A stretch of 21,919 nucleotides of DNA from positions 1-21,919 of the forward strand of contig CAYSHP010000039.1 in NCBI GenBank assembly GCA_964430875.1. Direction: 5' to 3'. The notes beneath the pieces are model-generated. The model was not told the origin of the DNA, made no database searches, and saw nothing but the letters and a program-made list of their open reading frames with translations. Positions 6,545 through 14,192 of this stretch are shown in pieces. The DNA is from M55B127 sp035269185 (lineage in GTDB: Bacteria > Bacillota > Halanaerobiia > Halanaerobiales > M55B127). The position numbers and the translations under genes were made by a program. Position 1 is the first letter of the stretch. The number at the start of each line of letters is the position of its first letter.

Positions 6545-7480
6545 ATGAAAAAAGTAATTAGTATTAGTCTTGGTTCTGATAAAAGAGATCATAAAGTTGA
6601 GGCCGAGTTTTTAGGTGAAAAGTTCATAATTGAAAGAAGAGGAACAAATGGAGATAAAAAGAAAGCTGCTCAACTTTATACTGATCTCGATGGTAAATAT
6701 GATGCTTTTGGCATGGGAGGCATTGACCTTTCTATACAGGTTGCCAATAATTGTTATTATTTTAAAGATGCAAAAAGATTAGTTAAAAATGTAGAAAAAA
6801 CTCCTGTTGTAGACGGGTCTGGATTGAAAAACACATTAGAAAGAATGACAGTAAACTATATTGAAGATCAACTGGGAATTTCACTGTCTGATAAAAAAGT
6901 ATTATTAACCGCTGCTTTAGATAGATTTGGTATGGCAGAAGCCTTTGTAGAACGAAAAGCAGATTTAGTTTGTGGTGATTTGATATTTGGTTTAGGAATT
7001 CCTATTCGAATTAAATCTTTAAAGGTTTTAAAAATTATAGCAGCTGTAATAGCGCCAGTTGTGACAAAACTTCCCTTTGAATTAGTTTATCCAACTGGAA
7101 GTAAACAGGACCAAGAGAAAGTTGAAGATGATAAATTTAAAAAGTTTTATGATGAAGCAGATATTATCGCAGGTGATTTTCATTATATTAAGTCTTATCT
7201 TCCAAGTAGAATTGATAATAAGTTAATACTAACAAATACAACTACTAGTAGTGATATAGATAATTTAAAACAAAAAGGTGCAAAAGCTTTAATTACAACA
7301 ACTCCCAACTTAAATGGAAGAACTTTTGGGACTAATGTTATGGAAGCATTACTAGTAGCTATTATAGGAAAAGATCCTTCCCAAATAAAAACCGAGGATT
7401 ATCTTAGAATATTAAAAAAATTGAATTTTGAGCCAAATTATATTGAATTTGATAAGGGAAAGGATGATATTAATGGATAA
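6545..7480 (+). CDS. Conserved protein of the so-called 'quinate 5-dehydrogenase' family, function unknown
   Basis: A 311-residue soluble protein behind a perfect AGGAGGT ribosome site. I recall close relatives in Thermoanaerobacter-like genomes labelled quinate 5-dehydrogenase. The visible conserved-looking blocks are the start KKVISISLGSDKRDHK (2-17), DAFGMGGIDL (53-62), VDGSGLKNTLER (89-100), TAALDRFGMAEAF (122-134) and TTTPNLNGRTFGTNVMEA (251-268). None is the NADP-binding glycine loop or the lysine-aspartate pair of the shikimate/quinate dehydrogenase family, so I do not adopt that function. It overlaps the next gene by eight bases (ATGGATAA), implying tight coupling of the two products. 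A partnership with the acyl-ACP-reductase-like protein is an inference from this overlap. Confidence 0.75.
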   Translation: MKKVISISLGSDKRDHKVEAEFLGEKFIIERRGTNGDKKKAAQLYTDLDGKYDAFGMGGIDLSIQVANNCYYFKDAKRLVKNVEKTPVVDGSGLKNTLERMTVNYIEDQLGISLSDKKVLLTAALDRFGMAEAFVERKADLVCGDLIFGLGIPIRIKSLKVLKIIAAVIAPVVTKLPFELVYPTGSKQDQEKVEDDKFKKFYDEADIIAGDFHYIKSYLPSRIDNKLILTNTTTSSDIDNLKQKGAKALITTTPNLNGRTFGTNVMEALLVAIIGKDPSQIKTEDYLRILKKLNFEPNYIEFDKGKDDING

Positions 7481-8555
7481 ATTTGCATTCATATTACATC
7501 CATTAGGTTTTGAAGATTTTTATAGAAAATTTCGATGGATGGAAAAATTCCCAAAGAATTTATTAGAAAAAGCTACTAAACATGCTCCACCTTTTAAAAT
7601 TTCTAATATAACTGGCATACAATCTAAAACCGGTAAAGAAATTAAAGGTTATTTTTATGCTTGTCCTTTAACCACTGAACAGATTATTAAATTAGATAAA
7701 AAGTTTGTTTTAAATAAAATTATAAAAACTGTTAGAAAAGCTGAAAAAACAGATGTAGATATAGTTGGTTTAGGATCTTTTACTTCTGTTGTAGGTGATA
7801 AAGGAATTACAATAGATAAAAATACGATTGTGCCTGTTACAACTGGAAATAGTTATACTGTAGCCACTGCAATAGAAGGTACCAAGGTAGCTGCAGATAA
7901 AATGGATTTGAATATAAAAGAAGAAATAATAACAGTTTTAGGAGCAAATGGTTCAATCGGAAAAACTGTTAGTAGATTAATTGCCAAAGATATTAATAAC
8001 TTGATTTTAGTTAGTAGAAATGTAGATAATTTGAAAGAATTGAAAAGAAGAATTGAAAAAGAAAATGATAATATTAGTGTTCAAATCACTACTAAAATAG
8101 AAGAAGCACTAAAAACTTCACGTATTTTCATAACGGTTTCAGGGGCTGTAGAAGCATTAATTGATCCACAAGATCTTTTAAGTGGTTCTGTTGTTTGTGA
8201 TGTAGCAAGACCTAGAGATGTTGCCCATAATGTCGGTAAAAAAAGAGATGATATTTTAGTAATTGAAGGTGGTATAGTCAGTATTCCTGGAAATGTAGAT
8301 TTTCATTTTAATTTTGGAGTAAAAGGGCAAAATGCTTATGCTTGTATGGCCGAAACGATGCTCTTAACTTTAGAAGAGAAATTTACAAGTTATAGTTTAG
8401 GACCTGATATTGAAATAGAGAAAGTAAAAGAAATGCAAAAATTAGCTAAAAAACATGGTTTTAGATTAGCAGGATTAAGAAGTTATGGAAGTTTATTAAA
8501 AGAAAAGAAAATAAAGGAAATAAAAATAAATAGCAAACAAAAAAGTACCGCTTAA
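7473..8555 (+). CDS. Homologue of acyl-ACP reductase (AAR, fatty-aldehyde-forming), NAD(P)-binding
   Basis: A 360-residue protein resembling cyanobacterial long-chain acyl-[acyl-carrier-protein] reductase, which reduces acyl-ACP to fatty aldehyde. Shared blocks are NITGIQSKTGKEIKGYF (45-61, like the cyanobacterial SITGKTIEGKY), DVDIVGLGSFTSV (94-106), TTGNSYTVATA (123-133), a Rossmann loop VLGANGSIGKTVSRL (155-169), VIEGGIV (263-269) and YACMAETMLL (289-298). Cys291 aligns with the cysteine reported to carry the acyl group. Automatic annotation often calls such proteins shikimate/quinate dehydrogenase. ATG 7473 is chosen because GGGAAAGGA precedes it and the sequence then begins MDKFAFILHPLG, like the family's N-terminus. 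Whether it acts on acyl-ACP, acyl-CoA or something else is not decidable here. Confidence 0.78.
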   Translation: MDKFAFILHPLGFEDFYRKFRWMEKFPKNLLEKATKHAPPFKISNITGIQSKTGKEIKGYFYACPLTTEQIIKLDKKFVLNKIIKTVRKAEKTDVDIVGLGSFTSVVGDKGITIDKNTIVPVTTGNSYTVATAIEGTKVAADKMDLNIKEEIITVLGANGSIGKTVSRLIAKDINNLILVSRNVDNLKELKRRIEKENDNISVQITTKIEEALKTSRIFITVSGAVEALIDPQDLLSGSVVCDVARPRDVAHNVGKKRDDILVIEGGIVSIPGNVDFHFNFGVKGQNAYACMAETMLLTLEEKFTSYSLGPDIEIEKVKEMQKLAKKHGFRLAGLRSYGSLLKEKKIKEIKINSKQKSTA

Positions 8556-8569
8556 TTGCGGTATTTTTT
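8546..8569 (+). terminator. Intrinsic terminator overlapping the AAR-like stop codon
   Basis: The stem TACCGC (8546-8551) with GCGGTA (8558-8563) encloses TTAATT and is followed by T6. The 5' arm encodes the last codons of the AAR-like protein and the stop TAA (8553-8555) lies in the loop, so a ribosome at the end of the gene would mask the hairpin briefly. Confidence 0.85.
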
Positions 8570-8591
8570 ATATTAATTAATAAAAAGGGTT

Positions 8592-8619
8592 TTAACATCT
8601 AAATGTTTAATGTTATAAT
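8592..8619 (+). promoter_or_regulatory. Promoter of the Mrp operon
   Basis: TTAACA (8592-8597), a 16-base spacer and a perfect TATAAT (8614-8619) precede mrpE by 46 bases. An inverted pair TAACAT (8593-8598) and ATGTTA (8610-8615) overlaps both hexamers and might be an operator, though this is unproven. Confidence 0.65.
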
Positions 8620-8664
8620 TAAGAAGAATATCTCATATGGTGTTTATGATTAAGGAGGGAAGTC

Positions 8665-9171
8665 ATGCGTAGAAAGATTTTTACATTTTTTATTACTTTG
8701 GCAATTTGGATTATTTTTGCAGGTGGTATTTCACAAGATATTTTAATTGTTGGATCAATAGCTTCCCTTGTAACAACTTGGTTATATAGTGATTTATTGT
8801 TTAGAAGTTCCAATAGAAAAAGAAAATGGACATTTTATTTAAGAAAGTTTCTATATATTTTATTATTTATTCCAGTATTTTTCTATGAAGCTTTTGTGGC
8901 AGCTTTAAAAGTTTCGAAACATGTTTTTGAAAAAAAACCATCTTTTTCTCCCGGTATTGTAAAGGTAAAAACTACTTTAAGAAATGTAACTGCTTTAACT
9001 ATACTAGCAAATTTAATAACTTTAACTCCCGGGACTTTAACCTTGGATTTTGATATGAAAGAAAAAGCTTTTTTTATACACTGGATTGATGTTACCACCG
9101 TTGAAGAAGCCGAGACACGCAGACAAGTTATTGAAAGATTTGAAAAATGGTTAGAGGTGATTTTTAGATGA
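8665..9171 (+). CDS. mrpE: Mrp/Mnh cation antiporter subunit E
   Basis: A small membrane subunit of the multi-protein Mrp Na+/H+ antiporter, equivalent to MbhA of membrane-bound hydrogenases. The 168-residue protein has two or three N-terminal hydrophobic segments and a cytoplasmic domain with the family motif ANLITLTPGTLTLD (115-128), then HWIDV. AAGGAGGGA before the ATG is a strong ribosome site. It opens a run of ten tightly packed genes and overlaps mrpF by four bases (ATGA). Confidence 0.94.
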   Translation: MRRKIFTFFITLAIWIIFAGGISQDILIVGSIASLVTTWLYSDLLFRSSNRKRKWTFYLRKFLYILLFIPVFFYEAFVAALKVSKHVFEKKPSFSPGIVKVKTTLRNVTALTILANLITLTPGTLTLDFDMKEKAFFIHWIDVTTVEEAETRRQVIERFEKWLEVIFR

Positions 9172-9425
9172 TTATAGGAATGGCGATATTTTTAGTAATA
9201 TTAGCAATGATAAATTCTTATAGATTGATTAAAGGGCCTACTATTACCGATAGATTAATTGCTGCTGATACTATTATCATATTTATTTCTCTGGTAATTC
9301 TCTTGTTAGCGCTATTTATTGATATAAGAATGTTAGTTGATATTGTGTTAGCTTATGCAATATTATTATTTGTAGATGTTTTAATTTTTGCAAAATACTT
9401 CGAATACAAGGAGTTGTATAAATAA
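9168..9425 (+). CDS. mrpF: Mrp/Mnh cation antiporter subunit F
   Basis: An 85-residue subunit with three transmembrane helices, equivalent to MbhB. The signature YRLIKGPTITDRLIAADT (18-35), with the conserved Arg-Gly-Pro-type loop and Asp-Arg pair, follows helix 1. Start and stop overlap both neighbours (ATGA with mrpE, TAATG with mrpG), as in canonical Mrp operons. Confidence 0.93.
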   Translation: MIIGMAIFLVILAMINSYRLIKGPTITDRLIAADTIIIFISLVILLLALFIDIRMLVDIVLAYAILLFVDVLIFAKYFEYKELYK

Positions 9426-9769
9426 TGGAAATAAGATTAATAATTTCTTATTTATTTATGGGAACAGCTATGATTTTTGCTGTTATAACAACCATTGGTT
9501 TAATTAGGTTTCCAGATGTTTATACTCGTATTCATGCTAGTGCTGTGGTCTTAACAATAAGTGCGGTTTTGCTTTCTATAGGGATAGCTATTTATGTATG
9601 GGAATTTTACTTAAGTATGAAAATATTATTGATTGGTCTAATCTTTTTAATTACAAACCCTCTGGCAACGCATGCCATTGCACGTGCTTCTTATCGAAGA
9701 CAGATTGCCTGTCCAGAAGTAAAAAGTGTGGATGAGTACTCTGAATATTTAGATGGTGAGTCTCAATGA
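9425..9769 (+). CDS. mrpG: Mrp/Mnh cation antiporter subunit G
   Basis: A 114-residue, three-helix subunit equivalent to MbhC. The motif LIRFPDVYTRIHA (26-38) is diagnostic, followed by NPLATHAIARAS (78-89). The C-terminal tail (about 90-114) is hydrophilic and acidic. It overlaps the previous and next genes. Confidence 0.93.
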   Translation: MEIRLIISYLFMGTAMIFAVITTIGLIRFPDVYTRIHASAVVLTISAVLLSIGIAIYVWEFYLSMKILLIGLIFLITNPLATHAIARASYRRQIACPEVKSVDEYSEYLDGESQ

Positions 9770-10023
9770 TTATTTTAAAGTATCTTTTAATTATATTTTT
9801 AATTGCTACTGCTTATTTAGCGATTTCATTTAAGGAAGAGCTTATTTCGATAATATTTTTGTCAATATTTTCAATTACATTAACAACTCTTTATTTAATT
9901 CACAATGCTCCTGATGTAGCTTTAGCTGAAGCAGTAATTGGAGCAGGATTAAATACAGCAATTTTTATGACAGTAATTAGCCAGGTAAGGGAAGGAAAAA
10001 GTATCTTTAGAGAGGATGATTAG
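9766..10023 (+). CDS. MbhD-like subunit (MrpA C-terminal DUF4040 domain as a separate protein)
   Basis: An 85-residue membrane protein of two or three helices whose core APDVALAEAVIGAGLNTAIF (47-66) matches the domain found near the C-terminus of classical MrpA and, as the free subunit MbhD, in archaeal hydrogenases. In complex I it corresponds to part of NuoJ. Here it is free-standing, so the MrpA polypeptide is split. It overlaps mrpG by four bases and abuts the next gene. Confidence 0.85.
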   Translation: MIILKYLLIIFLIATAYLAISFKEELISIIFLSIFSITLTTLYLIHNAPDVALAEAVIGAGLNTAIFMTVISQVREGKSIFREDD

Positions 10024-10746
10024 ATGTCTAAAGCAAAGAATATATTTAAAATAATTATCTTATCACTACTGGGTATTACTTTATTAGTACACTTTAATAA
10101 ATTACCCTTACAGTTTGAATATGCCAACAGCATCTATCATCACATTACGAACAATGCAGTAAAAGAAACTGGTTCTCTGAACTTCGTTACCGCTATTTTA
10201 TATGATTATAGGGCTTATGATTCCTTAGGTGAAAGTACAATAATATTTGGGGCAGTTAGTGGTATTGTGCTATTACTTTCTAGAAAAACTCTGCCGGTTT
10301 CTTCACATGGTCTGTCTTTTATTGTTAAAAGAACCTTTGGAATGTTAACCCCTTTCATCTTTTTATTTGGTATCTATATTATTTCACATGGTCATCTTTC
10401 TCCAGGGGGAGGATTCCAGGGTGGTGTAATTTTGGGTTCAATTTCTATCATCTTTAGTATAGTATATGGTAGTGAGTTTGATTACAAAAGATATAGTCCT
10501 ACTACCAAAACCTTATTAGAAACTAGTGGAGCCTTACTGTTTATTGGTCTTGGATTACTAGGAATTGTAATGGGAGGCAATTTTTTAGTAAATTTAAAAA
10601 TATTAAATTCGGGAGTAGGATCTTTAATTAGTGCTGGTAGTATTCCTTTTATTAATATCGGTATTGGATTTAAAATAGGGGCCGGCCTTGCGATAATCTT
10701 TTACAGTATGATTCAAAAGACTTTTAAAGAGGAGGTGAACCTGTGA
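10024..10746 (+). CDS. mrpB: MbhE-MrpB fusion subunit of the Mrp complex
   Basis: A 240-residue membrane protein made of two parts. Residues about 1-87 include NFVTAILYDYRAYDSLGEST (53-72), the MbhE motif that ends classical MrpA. Residues about 100-240 are MrpB/MnhB with TPFIFLFGIYIISHGHLSPG (109-128) and GGFQGGVILGS (129-139). In Bacillus Mrp the first part belongs to MrpA and the second is a separate gene, so the domain border has moved. GTGA overlaps mrpC. Confidence 0.87.
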   Translation: MSKAKNIFKIIILSLLGITLLVHFNKLPLQFEYANSIYHHITNNAVKETGSLNFVTAILYDYRAYDSLGESTIIFGAVSGIVLLLSRKTLPVSSHGLSFIVKRTFGMLTPFIFLFGIYIISHGHLSPGGGFQGGVILGSISIIFSIVYGSEFDYKRYSPTTKTLLETSGALLFIGLGLLGIVMGGNFLVNLKILNSGVGSLISAGSIPFINIGIGFKIGAGLAIIFYSMIQKTFKEEVNL

Positions 10747-11081
10747 TAAATAATTTAGTTTTTGTTATTTTATTTCTTTTAGGGTTTTATGCCATTTTAG
10801 TAAAGAAAAATTTAATAAAGATGGTAATAGGATTAAATATTATGGAGGGGGCAATCTTTTATTGGTTTATCTCTATAACAGACCGAGGTGGTATGATTCC
10901 TATTATTAATGGAACACAGGTTACATCTCAGATGAATGATCCGGTTCCCCAGGCATTAATATTAACGGGTATAGTAATTGGTGCCAGTACCTCTGCTTTT
11001 TTACTTACATTAATAATAGAATTGAACAAGTTTACTAATAGTACTAACCCTGACCAGATTGGGGGTATGATAGAAGATTGA
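10743..11081 (+). CDS. mrpC: Mrp/Mnh cation antiporter subunit C (NuoK-like)
   Basis: A 112-residue, three-helix homologue of NuoK and MbhG. It begins at GTG and shows GFYAILVKKNLIKMVIGLNI (14-33), the conserved glutamate in LNIMEGAIFYW, and DPVPQALILTGIVIG (76-90). GAGGTGAAC upstream is the ribosome site, inside the end of mrpB. The TTGA overlap couples it to the first mrpD. Confidence 0.93.
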   Translation: MINNLVFVILFLLGFYAILVKKNLIKMVIGLNIMEGAIFYWFISITDRGGMIPIINGTQVTSQMNDPVPQALILTGIVIGASTSAFLLTLIIELNKFTNSTNPDQIGGMIED

Positions 11082-12595
11082 GTATAACCTTAATTTTATT
11101 AATTATTGTACCTTTAGCAACTGCTATTTTGATTCCTTTTGTAGATGTTTTCAGTAATAAAGCAAGAAAAGTATTGGTAGGTTTTTCTACAGTAGTTGAA
11201 TTTTCTATTGGAATTTTTATAATTTTAACTAATTTTGATAAAATTATTGACAATTCTTTTTTTCTAACCTACTATTTAGGAGGGTGGATACCTCCAATTG
11301 GCATAACTTTAAGCATGGATATGTTGTCCTTGTTTTTTTCTACATTAATATCTATTTCTTTATTATTAATTGTTGCTTATTCTATAGGTTTTATCGGTCA
11401 TCATGAAGGTAAATACTATGTCTTATTATTTCTGATCTGGGCTGCAATGCATGGAATTGTGCTTACTGGAGATATTTTTAACTTGGATGTATTTTTAGAA
11501 CTCTTGTTAATAACTTCAGCACCTTTGGTTGCCTTTAAAAGAAACAGAAATGGAACCGAAGCAGCTATTAAATATATGTTTTATGGAACAATCGGTGGAC
11601 TTTTTGTCTTTATTGGAGTAGTGCTAGTCTATTTTAATTTAGGTACCTTAAATTTTGCCCATATATCTCAGAACTTTGGCAGTCTTTCTTTATATATACA
11701 AAAAACTATAGCATTTTTCTTTTTAATAGGAATTTTTATAAAGATGGGAATTTTCCCTTTCCATTTCTGGTTATCAAAAGCTCATAGTGCTTGTCCAAGT
11801 TCAATTAGTGCCCTTTTATCAGGGGTAATAGTTAAAGTATATGTATATGTTTTTATAAGATTATTCTGGAATGTAATTGGCTTTGATGTTTTAGTGGCAG
11901 CTGGTTTAGACCATATAATTTTGGTTATAGCTTTAATATCTAGTATTATAGGACATGTGATGGCTTTATATGAAAATGATATTAAAAGAACTTTGGCTTA
12001 TTCTACAGTTGCAAACCTTGGTCTAATTATTGCAGTTTTGACTATAAACACTAAGTTAGCTTTATTAGCTGGCCTATTGCATGTTTTAAGTCATCTGTTA
12101 ATGAAGGTCTCTTTATTTACAGCTACTGGTTATATACTTCAGTTTACCCCGAGTCATAAAAGAGAAGATATAAAAGGTGTAGCATATAAGAATATGTTAA
12201 TTTTCGTTGGCTTTACAATCGTGGCAGGAGGTATGATTGGTTTACCACCAATGATAGGTTTTGCTAGTAAGTGGTATATTTTAAAAGCCTTTATGACTGA
12301 TGGTTATCACCTAGCTGCAATTATAGTATTAATAGGCAGTATTTTTGCATTTGTTTATTATATTAAATATATCATTACCGGGTTTAAAAAGATGAGTTTA
12401 GGTCCTCCTGATAAGTTCAGGTTGATTTTAACCGTTTTTTATAGAGAACAAGTTGTTACTGATATTGCTCTCTTTTTTGTTATAGCTGTATTAATTACAG
12501 GCATATTTTTTAAGGTGATTTTTGGCCCGATTGAAGGAGCTGTAGAAGTCATGCAAAATTCTAACTTTTATATTGATTATATATTAAATATTTAA
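11078..12595 (+). CDS. mrpD: Mrp/Mnh antiporter subunit D, tandem copy 1
   Basis: A 505-residue ion-pumping subunit homologous to NuoL/M/N, about fourteen helices. The channel residues known from this family are all present: Glu141 (DVFLELLL, TM5), Lys222 (GIFIKMGIFPFHFW, TM7), Lys253 (GVIVKVYVY, TM8), Lys343 (HLLMKVSLF) and Lys398 (GFASKWYILKAF, TM12). The loop before TM8 reads HSACPSSISA where copies 2 and 3 have QSAAPSPISA, and the TM11-region motif is YSTVANLG rather than YSTIGHLG. Start TTG overlaps the mrpC stop. The GGGGG site at 11061 is about twelve bases upstream, a slightly long spacing. Confidence 0.94.
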   Translation: MSITLILLIIVPLATAILIPFVDVFSNKARKVLVGFSTVVEFSIGIFIILTNFDKIIDNSFFLTYYLGGWIPPIGITLSMDMLSLFFSTLISISLLLIVAYSIGFIGHHEGKYYVLLFLIWAAMHGIVLTGDIFNLDVFLELLLITSAPLVAFKRNRNGTEAAIKYMFYGTIGGLFVFIGVVLVYFNLGTLNFAHISQNFGSLSLYIQKTIAFFFLIGIFIKMGIFPFHFWLSKAHSACPSSISALLSGVIVKVYVYVFIRLFWNVIGFDVLVAAGLDHIILVIALISSIIGHVMALYENDIKRTLAYSTVANLGLIIAVLTINTKLALLAGLLHVLSHLLMKVSLFTATGYILQFTPSHKREDIKGVAYKNMLIFVGFTIVAGGMIGLPPMIGFASKWYILKAFMTDGYHLAAIIVLIGSIFAFVYYIKYIITGFKKMSLGPPDKFRLILTVFYREQVVTDIALFFVIAVLITGIFFKVIFGPIEGAVEVMQNSNFYIDYILNI

Positions 12596-12629
12596 TATAA
12601 CATTATAGATCTGTCAGGGGGTTAATATT

Positions 12630-14153
12630 TTGGAAGTTTTAATTTTATTATTGATAATTGTTCCACTTTCAACAGCAATTTTAATCCCATTAGTTGACAT
12701 TATAAAAAAAGATATTAGAAAATATTTGGTGCTCCTGGGGGCATTTTTAGAGTTTTTCATCTTTTTTTTACTTATAGTTAATAATTTAAGTAAAATAAAA
12801 GATGGTAGTCTTTTTTTAAAGTATTATCTGGGTGGATGGCTTCCTCCGTTAGGAATAGTTTTGACTATGGATATGTTATCATTTTATTTTTCAGCCTTAG
12901 TCACTTTTGCAGTGCTATTTGCAATAATCTATTCTATCGGATATATAGGTCATCATGAAGGTAAATATTATGTTTTAATTTTTTTATTATGGTTTGCTAT
13001 GCAGGGGATAATATTAACCGGTGATTTGTTTAATTTTTATGTGTTTATTGAGCTGATATTGGTTTCGTCTTCTGCTTTAATTGCTTTTAACCGAAATAGG
13101 CAAGCCACAGAAGCTGCCATTAAGTATATGGTTTATGGAATAATTGGTGGATTGTTTACTTTTGTAGGTGTTTTATTGATATATTTCAATGTGGGAACTT
13201 TAAATTTTGCTGATATCCATAATAATTTATCACTTATTTCCTATGAAACCAAAAGTTTTATTGCTATATTTTTCTTGATAGGGTTTTCAATAAAGTTAGG
13301 TATATTTCCGTTTCATTTCTGGGTTGCTAAAGCGCAAAGTGCTGCCCCCAGCCCGATCAGTGCCCTTTTATCAGGAATTGTAGAGAAGATATATATCTAT
13401 GCTTATATAAGAATATTTTGGTTTATATTTGGTTTTAATGTATTACAAGAGATGGGAATTAATAATATAATAATTTATGTTGCACTTATTTCTAGCATGA
13501 TCGGCCATCTTTTAGCTTTATATGTAGATAATGTTAAAAAGATGCTTTCCTATTCCACGATAGGTCATTTGGGAATTATGATAGCGGTTTTAACGATAAA
13601 TACAAGGTTGGCTTTATTAGCGGGCCTCTTACATGTTTTAAGCCACCTTTTAATGAAAATATCATTATTTACATCAACAGGCTATATATTACAATTTACT
13701 CCTGGGAATAAAAGAGAAGATCTAAAAGGTGTGGCATATAAGAATATGATGATTTTCACTGGTTTTATCATTGTGGCTGGAGGTATTATAGGTTTGCCTC
13801 CTATGATAGGTTTTTTTAGTAAATGGTTTTTGTTAAAAGCTTTCTTAGCAGAAGATTTTTATCTAGGGGCCTTAATTTTAATAATTGGTAGTATTTTTGC
13901 TATTGTATATTATATAAAATATATCATTAGTGGCTTTAAAAAAGTAAGTATAGGTCCTCCCGATAAGTTCCGCCTTATTTTGACTGTATTTTATCGTGAA
14001 CGAATTGTAAAAGATGTTGCCTTATTTTTTATAATAGCTGTATTAGTCACTGGGATTTTCTTTAAAGTTATTTTAGGGCCTGTGGAGGAAGTCGTGAATG
14101 TAATTCAGAATCCTTCTATATATATACAATCAATACTGGGTGGTCAAACATAA
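12630..14153 (+). CDS. mrpD: Mrp/Mnh antiporter subunit D, tandem copy 2
   Basis: A 507-residue paralogue of copy 1, aligning without a gap through at least residue 398. All canonical charged residues are kept: Glu141, Lys222, Lys253 (SGIVEKIYIY, with a neighbouring Glu252 absent in copies 1 and 3), Lys343 and Lys398. The inter-helix motif GYIGHHEGKYYVL (104-116) is shared by all three copies. TTG start with CAGGGGG nine bases upstream, 34 bases after copy 1. Confidence 0.93.
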   Translation: MEVLILLLIIVPLSTAILIPLVDIIKKDIRKYLVLLGAFLEFFIFFLLIVNNLSKIKDGSLFLKYYLGGWLPPLGIVLTMDMLSFYFSALVTFAVLFAIIYSIGYIGHHEGKYYVLIFLLWFAMQGIILTGDLFNFYVFIELILVSSSALIAFNRNRQATEAAIKYMVYGIIGGLFTFVGVLLIYFNVGTLNFADIHNNLSLISYETKSFIAIFFLIGFSIKLGIFPFHFWVAKAQSAAPSPISALLSGIVEKIYIYAYIRIFWFIFGFNVLQEMGINNIIIYVALISSMIGHLLALYVDNVKKMLSYSTIGHLGIMIAVLTINTRLALLAGLLHVLSHLLMKISLFTSTGYILQFTPGNKREDLKGVAYKNMMIFTGFIIVAGGIIGLPPMIGFFSKWFLLKAFLAEDFYLGALILIIGSIFAIVYYIKYIISGFKKVSIGPPDKFRLILTVFYRERIVKDVALFFIIAVLVTGIFFKVILGPVEEVVNVIQNPSIYIQSILGGQT

Positions 14154-14192
14154 AAAGAATAAGAAATATTAAACATTAGGCAAGTGATAAAT

